Source: Sanderia malayensis
Taxonomy: Eukaryota; Cnidaria; Scyphozoa; Semaeostomeae; Pelagiidae
NCBI GenBank assembly: GCA_013076295.1
Contig: RQOL01000120.1
Location: forward strand, 186,001-250,000
Length of the DNA: 64,000 bases
Direction: 5' to 3'
In this document: one piece after another, positions 9,496 to 21,284 of the stretch
How positions within the stretch are numbered: position 1 is the first letter of the stretch
Layout of the letters: each line of letters begins with the position of its first letter
Notes under the pieces: model-generated
Databases searched by the model: none
Seen by the model: only the letters and a program-made list of their open reading frames with translations
Told to the model about the DNA's origin: nothing
Position numbers and translations under genes: made by a program

Positions 9496-11099
9496 AACTG
9501 CTTCATTTCCTTTACAAGATCTTGATTTCGACCTCCCTCATTGTTCCAGAAGCGTAACAGGTTTGTATTATCAACTTCAGCATCTACCCTGTGATTTTGA
9601 ACAGAATTTGAAAAGGCAACTGATGTGTTATACAAAGCTTTTGCCTCCCGTAAGGCTATACGAGAGGCTGCATCAGTAACGCACCAATAATCACGAGCAA
9701 CTGAACGCGTCGAGCCATCCGGGGAAAATAAGATTCCACCCCAACCCGAATTTGAAGCATCGGAGCAGAGAGCGATTCTTATATGCTTCTCATCCTTCCA
9801 TGGTAAGTGACCGTCCCAACAATCCAAGAATCTCCTATGTTCAATCTCCGCTCTCATATTGGTAGTTATTTTAACCGGTTTGGTACTCTTTATACCTTTG
9901 CTAATACCGTCATAAATCTCCCGCGAGAACAACCTCGCAGCAGGAACTGCCAGAGAAAAAGAGGCGATTTTCCCTGCGAATTTTTGTAGAGTATTAAGTG
10001 ATGCATGATTTGCCTTGAGAAGGGACTCTCTTGATATAGAAAACTTTTCCCTTTTCTCTTGTGGGAGACGGAAAGTTTGATCCACTGAATCGGATATCCC
10101 CAGGTAGACAATTCTCTGAACGGGTTCCAAAACCGACTTTTTTATCCCAATAAAATACCCACAATGCACTAGAACTAGGGCACAGACAAATAAACTCGCC
10201 TCTGCTAACTCGAAATTAGTCCACTCTCGACCAGGTTTGACTCCAGGGTTTAGTTGTCCAATGTGCCTGTCATCTATGTACTGAGAAATCGGAACACCAT
10301 TGCTGCGTATGAAGTGTGAGGCCCCGAGCCCTACGGTTTGGTAAACATATGCACTAGGGCTCCAACCAAAAGGCAAAGTATTATACACAAAATACCAATT
10401 TTGCCAATGGAGGCCAAAAAACGGTTTACTGTCTTCCGTTAGCTCGATGTGGTCATATCCTGACTTATCATCCAATTTCGTTTGAAAATGATTCTTTCCT
10501 ACATACCGGGGTAAATCAGTGATGGAATCAAGCTTTACCGAGGGAGCCTTCATCCATAAGTTCAGAAACCGCTCGTCGTGGCACATGCGAGGTTTGGAGG
10601 GCTCGATAGTTATTGGCATAACCAGATGTGGGGGGGGGGTACATTCCCCTCTTTTACCCCAAACTGACAGCGACCCATTGCCAACTCGTTCAAGAATGGA
10701 TTCATTAATGAAATCCTCAAAATCAACACAGCTTTTACTGTTAGGCAATGCTAATCTAGGTGGCCTTTCTGAATCATATCTTCTCCCCTTAAAATCACCC
10801 TTGAAGGGCACCATAAAATCGAATACAGAAACTTTTGACTGAATAAAACTTAGAATTTCATCTCTTTTGTGGTAACCTTCCAGAATTGTATCCCAAGTAT
10901 CCGAGTGGTGGTGTAATTCACCTGCTACAAAATAATCAGGATTTCTAAAAATCAAATCTCTCCCGTTGGCTTTTCGATTTCCACATAGAATATCATCTAT
11001 TGAGGTCAAGGGTTCCAAAACGGCTGGGACGGAGGGTCCACCATCCTTACAAATCCAGGAAATATTCTCTCTGCTTTTTATGCCATGATCAACCAGCAA
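9474..11099 (-). CDS. Ngaro reverse transcriptase and RNase H
   Basis: A 541-residue ORF with an RT domain: motif A in TKLDDKSGYDHIEL (about 208-221), FGWSPSAYVY and the YIDD box at 274-277. The thumb region is followed by RNase H with Asp447 (CSDASNSGWGG), Glu485 (IALREAKAL) and Asp510 (EVDNTNLLRFW). It would copy element RNA into DNA. The ORF itself is free of stops, but the final RNase H motif is in another frame (8941-9495). The N-terminal 100 residues are not recognised. Its 5' side runs into a spacer and a scaffold gap. Confidence 0.85.
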   Translation of the reverse strand: MLVDHGIKSRENISWICKDGGPSVPAVLEPLTSIDDILCGNRKANGRDLIFRNPDYFVAGELHHHSDTWDTILEGYHKRDEILSFIQSKVSVFDFMVPFKGDFKGRRYDSERPPRLALPNSKSCVDFEDFINESILERVGNGSLSVWGKRGECTPPPHLVMPITIEPSKPRMCHDERFLNLWMKAPSVKLDSITDLPRYVGKNHFQTKLDDKSGYDHIELTEDSKPFFGLHWQNWYFVYNTLPFGWSPSAYVYQTVGLGASHFIRSNGVPISQYIDDRHIGQLNPGVKPGREWTNFELAEASLFVCALVLVHCGYFIGIKKSVLEPVQRIVYLGISDSVDQTFRLPQEKREKFSISRESLLKANHASLNTLQKFAGKIASFSLAVPAARLFSREIYDGISKGIKSTKPVKITTNMRAEIEHRRFLDCWDGHLPWKDEKHIRIALCSDASNSGWGGILFSPDGSTRSVARDYWCVTDAASRIALREAKALYNTSVAFSNSVQNHRVDAEVDNTNLLRFWNNEGGRNQDLVKEMKQLCFFALS

Positions 11100-11321
11100 A
11101 GGCTGTAACTTAGCTTCGAATGACAGGGCAGTATCTTTTAACTACAAAAATGAAATATCAAATCTATAGAAATGAATCTTAAAAGAGAAAAAGTAGGAAG
11201 AAAAGGGACCCTCCGACCAAGCCACATGCAACCCAGTCCACAACCGAGTGTAAAGGCCTACGAGTTAGACCCCCAATTGGCTTGATAGGTGGGGAGAGAA
11301 ACACTTCTGGCAACCAAACAG
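11100..11321. other. Sequence up to the gap
   Basis: No gene is supported. This includes the probable 5' flank of the Ngaro element and the stretch before the N gap; I find no match to the 7072-7418 repeats here. Confidence 0.5.
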
Positions 11322-11421
11322 NNNNNNNNNNNNNNNNNNNNNNNNNNNNNNNNNNNNNNNNNNNNNNNNNNNNNNNNNNNNNNNNNNNNNNNNNNNNNNN
11401 NNNNNNNNNNNNNNNNNNNNN
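11322..11421. other. Assembly gap of exactly 100 N
   Basis: Exactly 100 N, the usual placeholder for a gap of unknown length. It falls at the left edge of the 61-bp minisatellite, so array length and the Ngaro 5' end are both uncertain. Confidence 0.95.
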
Positions 11422-14400
11422 CAAAACAACAGAAACCCACTCCATTATTGTTGAAGATTACTGTCCCACTCACATCGAAGGCCAAAACAATAGAAATCCA
11501 CCCCACTTTTGTTGAAGATCACTGTCCCACTGAGAGTGAACACCAAAACAATAGAAACCCACCCCACTTTTCTTCAAGATCACTGTCCCACTCAGATCGA
11601 AGGCCAAAACAATAGAAATCCACCCCACTTTTCTTGAAGATCACTGTCCCACTCAAATCGAAGGCCAAAACAACAGAAACCCCCTCCACTTTTGTTGAAG
11701 TTCACTGTCCCACTCATATCGAAGGTCAAAACAATAGAAATCCACCCCACTTTTCTTCCAGATCACTGTCCCACTCAGATTGAAAGCCAAAATAACAGAA
11801 ACCCACCCAAATTTTGTTGAACATCGCTGTTCCACTCAGATAGAAGGTCAAAACTTCAGAAACCCACCCCCCTTTTGTTGAAGATCGCTGTTCCACTCAG
11901 ATCGAAGGCCAAAACAATAGAAACTCGCCCCACTTTTTTCAAGATCACTGTCCCACTCAGATCGAAGGCCAAAACAATAGAAACCCACCCCACTTTTATT
12001 GAAGATCATTGTCCCACTCACATTGAAGGCCAAAACAATAGAAATGCACCCCACTTTTGTTGAAGATCACTGTCCCACTCACATCGAAGGCCAAACCAAT
12101 AGAAATCCACCCCACTTTTGTTGAAGATCACTACCCCCCTCACATCGAAGGCCAAAACAATAGAAATCCACCCCACTTTTGTTGAAGATCACTGTCCCAC
12201 TGAGATTGAACGCCAAAAGAATAGAAACCCACCCCACTTTTCTTCAAGATCACTGTCCCACTCAGATCGAAGGCCAAAACAATAGAAATCCACCCCACTT
12301 TTCTTCAAGATCACTGTCCCACTCAGATCGAAAGCCAAAATAACAGAAACCCACCCCACTTTTGTTGAAGATCGCTGTTCCACTCAGATAGAAGGCCAAA
12401 ACATCAGAAACCCACCCCCCCTTTTGTTGAAGATCGCTGTTCCACTCAGATCGAAGGCCAAAACAATAGAAACCCGCCCCACTTTTTTTCAAGATCACTG
12501 TCCCACTCAGATCGAAGGCCAAAACAGTAGAAACCCACCCCACTTTTATTAAAGATCACTGTCCCACTCACATTGAAGGCCAAATCAATAGAAATCCACC
12601 CCACTTTTCTTCAAGATCACTGTCCCACTCAGATCGAAGGCCAAAACAATAGAAATCCACCCCACTGTTCTTCAAGATCACTGTCCCACTCAGATCGAAG
12701 GCCAAAACAATAGAAACCCACCCCACTTTTCGTCAAGATCACTGTCCCAATCACATCGAAGGCCAAAACAACAGAAACCCACTCCACTTTTGTTGAAGAT
12801 CACTGTCCCACTCAGATCGAAGGCCAAAACAATAGAAATCCACCCCACTTTTTTTCAAGATCACTGTCCCACTCAAATCGAAGGCCAAAACAATAGAAAC
12901 CCGCCCAACTTTTTTCAAGATCACTGTCCCACTCAGATCGAAGGCCAAAACAATAGAAACCCACCCCACTTTTATTGAAGATCATTGTCCCACTCACATT
13001 GAAGGCCAAAACAATAGAAATCCACCCCACTTTTGTTGAAGATCACTGTCCCACTCACATCGAAGGCCAAAACAATAGAAATCCACCCCACTTTTGTTGT
13101 AGATCACTGTCCCACTGAGATTGAACGCCGAAACAATAGAAACCCACCCCACTTTTCTTCAAGATCACTGTCCCACTCAGATCGAAGGCCAAAACAATAG
13201 AAATCCACCCCACTTTTCTTCAAGATCACTGTCCCACTCAGATCGAAAGCCAAAATAACAGAAACCCACCCCACTTTTGTTGAAGATCGCTGTTCTACTC
13301 AGATAGAAGGCCAAAACATCAGAAACCCACCCCCCCTTTTGTTGAAGATCGCTGTTCCACTCAGATCGAAGGCCAAAACAATAGAAACCCGCCCCACTTT
13401 TTTTCAAGATCACTGTCCCACTCAGATCGAAGGCCAAAACAGTAGAAACCCACCCCACTTTTATTAAAGATCACTGTCCCACTCACATTGAAGGCCAAAT
13501 CAATAGAAATCCACCCCACTTTTCTTCAAGATCACTGTCCCACTCAGATCGAAGGCCAAAACAATAGAAATCCACCCCACTGTTCTTCAAGATCACTGTC
13601 CCACTCAGATCGAAGGCCAAAACAATAGAAACCCACCCCACTTTTCGTCAAGATCACTGTCCCAATCACATCGAAGGCCAAAACAACAGAAACCCACTCC
13701 ACTTTTGTTGAAGATCACTGTCCCACTCAGATCGAAGGCCAAAACAATAGAAATCCACCCCACTTTTTTTCAAGATCACTGTCCCACTCAAATCGAAGGC
13801 CAAAACAATAGAAACCCGCCCAACTTTTTTCAAGATCACTGTCCCACTCAGATCGAAGGCCAAAACAATAGAAACCCACCCCACTTTTCGTCAAGATCAC
13901 TGTCCCAATCACATCGAAGGCCAAAACAACAGAAACCCACTCCACTTTTGTTGAAGATCACTGTCCCACTCAGATCGAAAGCCAAAATAACAGAAACCCA
14001 CCCCACTTTTGTTGAAGATCGCTGTTCCACTCAGATAGAAGGCCAAAACATCAGAAACCCACCCCCCCTTTTGTTGAAGATCGCTGTTCCACTCAGATCG
14101 AAGGCCAAAACAATAGAAACCCGCCCCACTTTTTTTCAAGATTACTGTCCCACTCAGATCGAAGGCCAAAACAGTAGAAACCCACCCCACTTTTATTAAA
14201 GATCACTGTCCCACTCACATTGAAGGCCAAATCAATAGAAATCCACCCCACTTTTCTTCAAGATCACTGTCCCACTCAGATCGAAGGCCAAAACAATAGA
14301 AATCCACCCCACTGTTCTTCAAGATCACTGTCCCACTCAGATCGAAGGCCAAAACAATAGAAACCCACCCCACTTTTCGTCAAGATCACTGTCCCAATCA

Positions 14401-16190
14401 CATCGAAGGCCAAAACAACAGAAACCCACTCCACTTTTGTTGAAGATCACTGTCCCACTCAGATCGAAGGCCAAAACAATAGAAATCCACCCCACTTTTT
14501 TTCAAGATCACTGTCCCACTCAAATCGAAGGCCAAAACAATAGAAACCCGCCCAACTTTTTTCAAGATCACTGTCCCACTCAGATCGAAGGCCAAAACAA
14601 TAGAAACCCACCCCACTTTTATTGAAGATCATTGTCCCACTCACATTGAAGGCCAAAACAATAGAAATCCACCCCACTTTTGTTGAAGATCACTGTCCCA
14701 CTCACATCGAAGGCCAAAACAATAGAAATCCACCCCACTTTTGTTGAAGATCACTGTCCCACTCACATCGAAGGCCAAAACAATAGAAATCCACCCCACT
14801 TTTGTTGAAGATCACAACCCCCCCCCCCACATCGAAGGCCAAAACAATAGAACTCCATCCCACTTTTGTTGAAGATCACTGTCCCACTGAGATTGAACGC
14901 CAAAAGAATAGAAACCCACCCCACTTTTCTTCAAGATCACTGTCCCACTCAGATCGAAGGCCAAAACAATAGAAATCCACCCCACTGTTCTTCAAGATCA
15001 CTGTCCCACTCAGATCGAAGGCCAAAACAATAGAAATCCACCCCACTTTTTTTCAAGATCACTGTCCCACTCAGATCGAAGGCCAAAACAACAGAAACCC
15101 ACTCCACTATTGTTGAAGATTACTGTCCCACTCACATCGAAGGCCAAAACAATAGAAATCCACCCCACTTTTGTTGAACATCACTGTCCCACTGAGATTG
15201 AACGCCAAAACAATAGAAACCCACCCCACTTTTCTTCAAGATCACTGTCCCACTCAGATCGAAGGCCAAAACAATAGAAATCCACCCCACTTTTCTTCAA
15301 GATCACTGTCCCACTCAGATCGAAAGCCAAAATAACAGAAACCCACCCCACTTTTGTTGAAGATCGCTGTTCCACTCAGATAGAAGGCCAAAACATCAGA
15401 AACCCACCCCCCCTTTTGTTGAAGATCGCTGTTCCACTCAGATCGAAGGCCAAAACAATAGAAACCCGCCCCACTTTTTTTCAAGATCACTGTCCCACTC
15501 AGATCGAAGGCCAAAACAGTAGAAACCCACCCCACTTTTATTAAAGATCACTGTCCCACTCACATTGAAGGCCAAATCAATAGAAATCCGCCCCACTTTT
15601 TTTCAAGATCACTGTCCCACTCAGATCGAAGGCCAAAACAATAGAAATCCACCCCACTGTTCTTCAAGATCACTGTCCCACTCAGATCGAAGGCCAAAAC
15701 AATAGAAACCCACCCCACTTTTCGTCAAGATCACTGTCCCAATCACATCGAAGGCCAAAACAACAGAAACCCACTCCACTTTTGTTGAAGATCACTGTCC
15801 CACTCAGATCGAAGGCCAAAACAATAGAAATCCACCCCACTTTTTTTCAAGATCACTGTCCCACTCACATCGAAGGCCAAAACAATAGAAACCCACCCCA
15901 CTTTTCTTGAAGATCACTGTCCCACTCACATCGAAGGCCAAAACAACAGAAACCCCCTCCACTTTTGTTGAAGTTCACTGTCCCACTCATATTGAAGGCC
16001 AAAACAGTAGAAATCCACCCCACTTTTCTTCAAGATCACTGTCCCACTCAGATTGAAAGCCAAAATAACAGAAACCCACCCCACTTTTGTTGAAGATCGC
16101 TGTTACACTCAGATAGAAGGCCAAAACATCAGAAACCCACCCCCCTTTTGTTGAAGATCGCTGTTGCACTCACATCGAAGGCCAACACAC
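11422..16190. repeat. 61-bp minisatellite array with higher-order blocks
   Basis: Tandem units of 61 bp with a core such as GAAGATCACTGTCCCACTCA followed by GATCGAAGGCCAAAACAATAG and a CCCACCCCACTTTT end. Phase markers at 11460, 11521 and 11582 give the period. About 78 units are visible. Variants differ in GTTGAAG or CTTCAAG linkers and in C-runs. Blocks repeat at multi-unit spacings: identical segments lie 915 bp apart (15 units: 12751 and 13666) and 732 bp apart (12 units: 13666 and 14398). The monomer is nearly stop-free in several frames, so ORFs up to 164 codons here are not genes. Confidence 0.95.
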
Positions 16191-16217
16191 TAGGAACCGG
16201 CCTTCCTAGTTTTGCTA
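16188..16217. repeat. Palindrome at the minisatellite edge
   Basis: CTAGGAA and TTCCTAG flank a CCGGCC core just after the last minisatellite unit and before a Helitron CTAG end. Function unknown. Confidence 0.45.
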
Positions 16218-18162
16218 CTAGGAGTCATCACTCGCTTTTGCTTGTCCGCCCCAACCTGTCATGTAAAAAAAGCTTAATGTGGTTGGCGCGCTTTGCGCTC
16301 TGCACTCGCTCCTGCTCATTCCCATACATACAAACATACATACCTACTATACAGCCATACTATACTGACATGCTATACCTACATACTATACCTACTATAA
16401 CATGAACATCGTGTTATACCCATTATGAAATCATATTATACCTACATGCTATACCAACATACTATACCTATTATAAAACCATATTATACCTACTATACCT
16501 ACAATATAAACAAACAATACCTAGTATAAAAAAACTATATCTACATACCTACATACATACATACCTACATACATACCTACATACATACCTACATACTTAC
16601 ATACATACCTACATATATACATACATACATATTTACATACATACATACCTACATTCATACATACTTACATACATACCTACATACCTACATACCTACATTC
16701 ATACCTACATACATACATATACATACCCTACATAAATACATACATACCCTACAATACATACTACGTTACGTAAGGTGATGTAACATTTGTAAAACACGTA
16801 AAGGTGGGAGGTCAAATCTCCCTCCTGGCAAGCGACCGTGCCAGACTCACCATGCGGCCCTGGAAAGCCCTTTCTGAATATTGATATTTTCAGTGTAAAG
16901 TTGGAGAAGAAAAGTTGCCCCAGGAAAATCAATCCATCCTCAAAAAATTAAACTCCATCCCCATTAAAAATTATATAAACACGTAGCTCAGGATACAGCA
17001 AATACGTTGCAAACAGTTTCATCTGTTAAATAAGTAATACTGAATTCTTAGAGACAATTTAGTGGAATTTAATGAATTTTCGGAGCCGTGCAAAAAGCAA
17101 AACCTTTGAACACACTTTAGCAAGTAAAAATAGTATTTGACGTAGCAAATAGTAATCCAGCTGAACTCAAAAACACAAACATGAAAGTAATATGTTGGGG
17201 AACAATTATCGAAAGTTTTTGGGTAAAAAATAATCAATTGTGGCAGGCTAAAATTGAATTTTCGTAAATGCAAAAACAACGCTTGTTACATGAAAAATTG
17301 CTCCTTCCCGAGAGAAAAGCAACTTTGTTCGAAACCTGTAAAAAACAAAAAAAAACATTATTTTAGTTGTGTTATCAGACAACACTTGTCAAAAATTTAA
17401 ACGGTGAAAATCGTGCAAATAGGTCCGGAAAAATTCAAAATTTTGACAATGGCCTAAGCGTTGCTAGCATGCCGAAGCAACAATGGCGGTCGCCTACTAT
17501 AAAACTGACAACTATTTCATTCAAAAAACAAAACAAAGCTATCACCTGTGTTCTCCATTGTTTCCTGCAACTCTCCAGGTGTCTTTCAAACAATTAAGAG
17601 CTCTTTACCAAGATAATTCAGCTGGTAAAACACTTTGAAAGGCGTCCACCTCATCTTTTTGTGTACGAAACAAAACCACGCGTCTCCTCCAAAAGTACCT
17701 GCCGCCAGCCGAGGACAAATTTGCATGATAACGAAAAACACGTCACTGTTCGCGTGGGTTGTGAGAAGAGCCAATCAAATTGCAGTAAAAGGCAAAACGT
17801 GTCACGTGAAGAGCAAATACTTTGTTCGAAAATGGAGTTCGTGACGCGAATTTGGAAGTTTCGACAGCATAAACCATCGTTTTTTCGTGATAGCACAATT
17901 AGTGGAATAATTAATGGAATAACTCGAAAACTCTTTTAAAATAGACTTCCAAAAATAGATAACTTTTGCCTACTCCAGAAACGGAGCCTTTCCATGCAAG
18001 TCTCAACCTTTTGCGACCCCATTGAAAAAAGCCTTATTGATCACCGATGCGCCGTTTTGTCCCATTGTTTCTGAGCGTTCGACCTATTGTTTCGGCTCGA
18101 ATCTATTGTTTTTGGCAAGAAAGTGCGTCATCACGTGACCTCCGCAGAATATATATATTAGA
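16218..18162 (-). mobile_element. Non-autonomous Helitron, first of a tandem pair
   Basis: The plus-strand start CTAG (16218-16221) is its 3' end, and the plus-strand GA at 18161-18162 is its 5' TC. Host base A at 16217 precedes it. The 5' family region (about 17450-18162) matches those of the other copies, and the 3' module with TTGGCGCGCTTTGCGC lies near 16280. Between them are CATA/CCTA microsatellites and about 700 bp of unrecognised sequence. It is joined without a gap to the next Helitron at 18163. No replicase-helicase gene is present. Confidence 0.7.
16323..16750. repeat. ACTATACCT / CATACATACCTA microsatellite
   Basis: Imperfect repeats of ACTATACCT followed by (CATA)n and CATACCTA. 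The same type follows the 3' module of the Helitron at 26778. Confidence 0.9.
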
Positions 18163-19649
18163 CTAGGGGTCATCACTCGCTTCGCTCGTTCGCCCCAGCC
18201 CATCAAGTAAAAAAAGCTTAGTCTGGTTGGCGCACTTCGTGCGCTGCATTCGCTTACGCTCATGCCACTTTCCACCCCACGTACAATGGGTTAGCTCGCT
18301 GCGCTCGCCTGTCCATTTATTATCAAGAAACATAGACTGATAGGGCGCACTTAGTGCGCTGCATTCGCTTACGCTGATGCCCCTTTCAACCCCAGTTACA
18401 TTGGGTTAGCTCGCTGCGCTCGCCTGTCTATCTATTATCAAGAAACAAAGACTGATAGGGGGCACTTCGTGCGCTGCATTCGCTTACGCTCATGCCCCTT
18501 TCAACCCCACGTACGATGGGTTAGTTCCCTGCACTCGCCTGTCTATCTATTATTAAGAAACATAGACTGATAGGGCGCACTTCGTGCGCTGCATTTGCTT
18601 ACGCTCATGCCCCTTTCAACCCCACATACAATGGGTTAGCTCCCTGCACTCGCCTGTCTATCTATTATCAAGAAACATGGACTGATAGGGCGCACTTTGT
18701 CCGCTGCATTCGCTTACGCTGATGCCCCTTTCAACCCCACTTACAATGGGTTAGCTCGCTGCGCTCGCATGTCTATTTATTATCAAGAAACATAGACTGA
18801 TAGGGCGCACTTTGTGCGCTGCATTCGCTTACGCTCATGCCTCTGCCTACTCCTCTTGCAACAGTTTGGCTCGCTTCGCTCGCCTGATAACCCCTTATCA
18901 TAATTTGTTTATTAAAACTTTGGGCTTGTTTACATTAGGCCTAAGCGTCGCAAGCATGCCGAAGCAACAATGGCGGTCGCCTACTACCTAAACTACAACT
19001 ATCTCACTCAAAAAACAAAACAACGCTATCACCTGTGTTCTCAATTGTTTCCTGTAATTTTCCAGAGGTCTCTCAAACAATTACCAAGTCTTTACAAAGA
19101 TAATTCAGGCCGTAAAACACTTTGAAAGGCGCCGAGTTTTCTTTTGTGTGCAAAACAAAAACACGCGTCTTCTCCAAAAGTACCTGCTGTTCAACCCGAG
19201 GGCACATTTGCATGATAACGAAAATTGCGTGACTGCTCACGTGAAGATGCGAAAGAGCCAATCAAATTACAGCAAAAGGCGAAACAGGTCACATGAACAG
19301 CGAATACTATGCTCGAAAATGGAGTTTGCAACCCGAATTTGGAAGTTTCGCCACCGTAAACCGTAGTTTTTTCGTGATGGCACAATTAGCAGAATAATTA
19401 GTGGAATAATTCAATAATTTGGGAGAAAATCGAAAAACAAAATCCATTACCCTGGTTAAATTAATAAACCAAGCATTCAGTGTGAATTTCATTGCCATAT
19501 ATCCACATACAAAAAAGCCTTTGTGATTACACGGTTCGCCGTTTCGGCCCATTGTTTTGAGGCGTTCGACCTATTGTTTCGAGTCAAATCTATTGTTTTT
19601 GGCAAGAAAGTGCGTCATCACGTGACCTCCGCAGAATAGTAATATTAGA
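18163..19649 (-). mobile_element. Non-autonomous Helitron, second of a tandem pair
   Basis: Runs from CTAG (18163-18166, 3' end) to plus GA at 19648-19649 (5' TC). On the minus strand the 5' end reads TCTAATATTACTATTCTG. The base following the pair is T (19650) and the base preceding the pair is A (16217), so the two tandem Helitrons sit between host A and T with no target duplication, the Helitron rule. Inside is a 115-bp tandem array (18190-18900) followed by the family 5' region. Confidence 0.72.
18190..18900. repeat. 115-bp tandem repeat with palindromic modules
   Basis: Unit starts marked by GACTGATAGGG occur at 18335, 18450, 18565, 18680 and 18795, exactly 115 bp apart. Each unit holds the hairpin-like GCGCACTTCGTGCGC, CATTCGCTTACGCTCATGCC and GCTCGCTGCGCTCGC. 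One or two degenerate units also sit in the Helitron 3' modules elsewhere in the window. Confidence 0.92.
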
Positions 19650-20787
19650 TGTTGGATTTCTTTAACAAGCACTACCGACCATTGATGTACTCGATCAATC
19701 ATTTATGCATGGCAGGAGTGGTTTACGGTGAAAAGGATTTAGCAAATGTTATCTCAGTACTGCGCTCAAAACCGATTGCATGCATCGAAATTATTCGAAG
19801 AACGGTATTTCAAGCGGTCTCTGATGTTGTCACAACATCAGATATAGATGTGGTTGCAGTTTATGCTAAAAAGGGTCTTGCAAATGCATATTCAAACTGC
19901 TCGCTGAACTGTTGCTTGAGTGTTCTACTTAGCACCGTGCTCAGAACATATATTGTTCATCCTGAATACAAAGAATTCAGTGCCATGCGTGAACTACATA
20001 AGATAGCCTGCCATATCAGTTCACCCAGTGTGAATAGCAAGCAAAATGTTTTGGATGCAGTGGAAGACCTTTCTGAAAAGGCAGAGATGCCACTGCACAC
20101 GAATACAAAGCATGACAGCATAGAATTATTTGAGAAATCATTAGAGCATTTCTTGTGAATTTTCCAGAATCTCCTATAAGGAAGATATTCTCCACAAACG
20201 TTTTCAATCTAAAGATATGTGTCAACTACAACGACTTCAGTGGATGCAATATGAATCAATTGGTAACGAAAGTAAGAATACCAAAATGCAGCAAAACTTT
20301 GCCATTGCAAAATCTCATGTGGGACTGCGAAACCGGAAAGTGTGACTACACTGAGAGCCGCTACAGAGGCCGCAACGATTCACATGTGTTCAAAGAGGTG
20401 TCTTTTACCGCAGAAAATCCGATCATATAAATGTTTACCACATTATAAGATCCCACCCAAGTTCCAACTAAAACCAAGATTGGTCCCCCCTGCGATCTGG
20501 ATATGTGTAGCACTTCTCCAAAATATGATGTGGCTGAACATTCAAAGTATTCCTTGATTGCAACTATTAATTTTTATTGCCAAACATAATGTGGTCACTA
20601 TGTTTCTCACTTGTTCGAAGCAGAAAGAGTATTCGTTTGTAATGATAACAAAGGTGTTTGGAAATCAGCAACTGAGGTTCTGTCGGAAAAGAAACTTCAG
20701 GAGAGTGTTTATGCTGTCTTTTACTTTAGCAAAGTGCCATATATGCAAAGCCTCATGAATACTTGTCAATGCCATGACTGTTAAATG
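19650..20787 (+). pseudogene. USP-type ubiquitin C-terminal hydrolase, decayed
   Basis: Ubiquitin-specific proteases cleave ubiquitin from substrates with a Cys-His-Asp/Asn centre. The first segment (to 20158) shows a Cys-box-like NCSLNCCLSVLLST (Cys at about residue 84) and a QDA-box-like KHDSIELFEKSLEHFL. The last segment (about 20525-20787) has the His box CGHYVSHLF, then FVCNDNKGVWKSATEVL and YAVFYFSK, the usual USP ending. The middle is broken by at least three stops or frameshifts (20156-20158, 20428-20430, a TAA just before CGHYV). It starts exactly at a Helitron boundary, so upstream coding sequence may be lost. Whether it was a host gene or carried by a mobile element is undetermined. 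Confidence 0.62.
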
Positions 20788-21015
20788 GAGAAGACAGAGC
20801 TCAACAGTATTTTCATAATCCCAGACTTAACTCCTATGCAGAGAGACACGGACAAAAAGTTGAGGGATGAGTGCAAAAGCCGTCGGGATGCACGGGAAGA
20901 TGTGATAATTCAAGCCAGAAAAGTAATACCCCAGTACAGCAGGAGAAACCCCCAGACAAAAGTGCATAACTCATGTCACAGAGATATCCACACAGGTACA
21001 CATACACATTTGTAA
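20785..21015 (+). pseudogene. LINE ORF1 C-terminal fragment
   Basis: The stretch IPDLTPMQRDTDKKLRDECK resembles the C-terminal end common in ORF1 or linker regions of CR1-like LINEs, where a PDLTP..Q...DK.LR pattern precedes a basic tail. Too short to assign a biochemical role. It precedes the endonuclease fragment in the same orientation, as expected. Confidence 0.5.
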
Positions 21016-21284
21016 ATAGGAAGTTTTTGTTCAATTGTTATTACACTAATGCACAGAATATTGTCAACAAGGGTAATGAATTTTTAGACTTGGGGGACCA
21101 GGTGAAACCAAGGATAATCAGAATTACAGAATCGTGATGTAATGATGATTTACAGTTGAGTGAAATTCAGCTAACAGAAATTGATGTCTGGACAAATGAC
21201 AGAAAGACAGGAATGGAGGAGGAGCTTTGTTATATGTGCACAGTTCTCCGAAGTCGTTAGCAGTATTTCTTTGAAGTGATATAG

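Larger units (their letters stand above)
7072..11279 (-). mobile_element. Ngaro-like tyrosine-recombinase retrotransposon
   Basis: On the minus strand the gene order is reverse transcriptase, RNase H, post-RNase H region, tyrosine recombinase and direct terminal repeats, as in Ngaro elements. It is distinct in sequence from the DIRS copies in this window, and its ORFs are long, with all four recombinase residues present. No gag-like ORF is seen on the 5' side before the N gap at 11322, so the 5' end is either missing or in the gap. Outer limits are approximate. Confidence 0.75.

Noticed and set aside
11422..16190. Many ORFs of 60-164 codons in the minisatellite
   Set aside because: They are products of a 61-bp unit that is open in several frames on both strands; their peptides are simply the repeat read in rotation, with no start context or other gene signal.
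11422..16190. CRISPR-like array
   Set aside because: Whole 61-bp units repeat with no unique spacers, and the context is eukaryotic.
16810..16840. T-arm-like stem GGGAGGTCAAATCTCCC
   Set aside because: No acceptor or D arm nearby; too short to call a tRNA or SINE.
18190..18900. Bacterial REP-like palindromes suggesting contamination
   Set aside because: The GCTTCGCTCG-type modules are embedded in eukaryotic Helitrons found at several places in the window.
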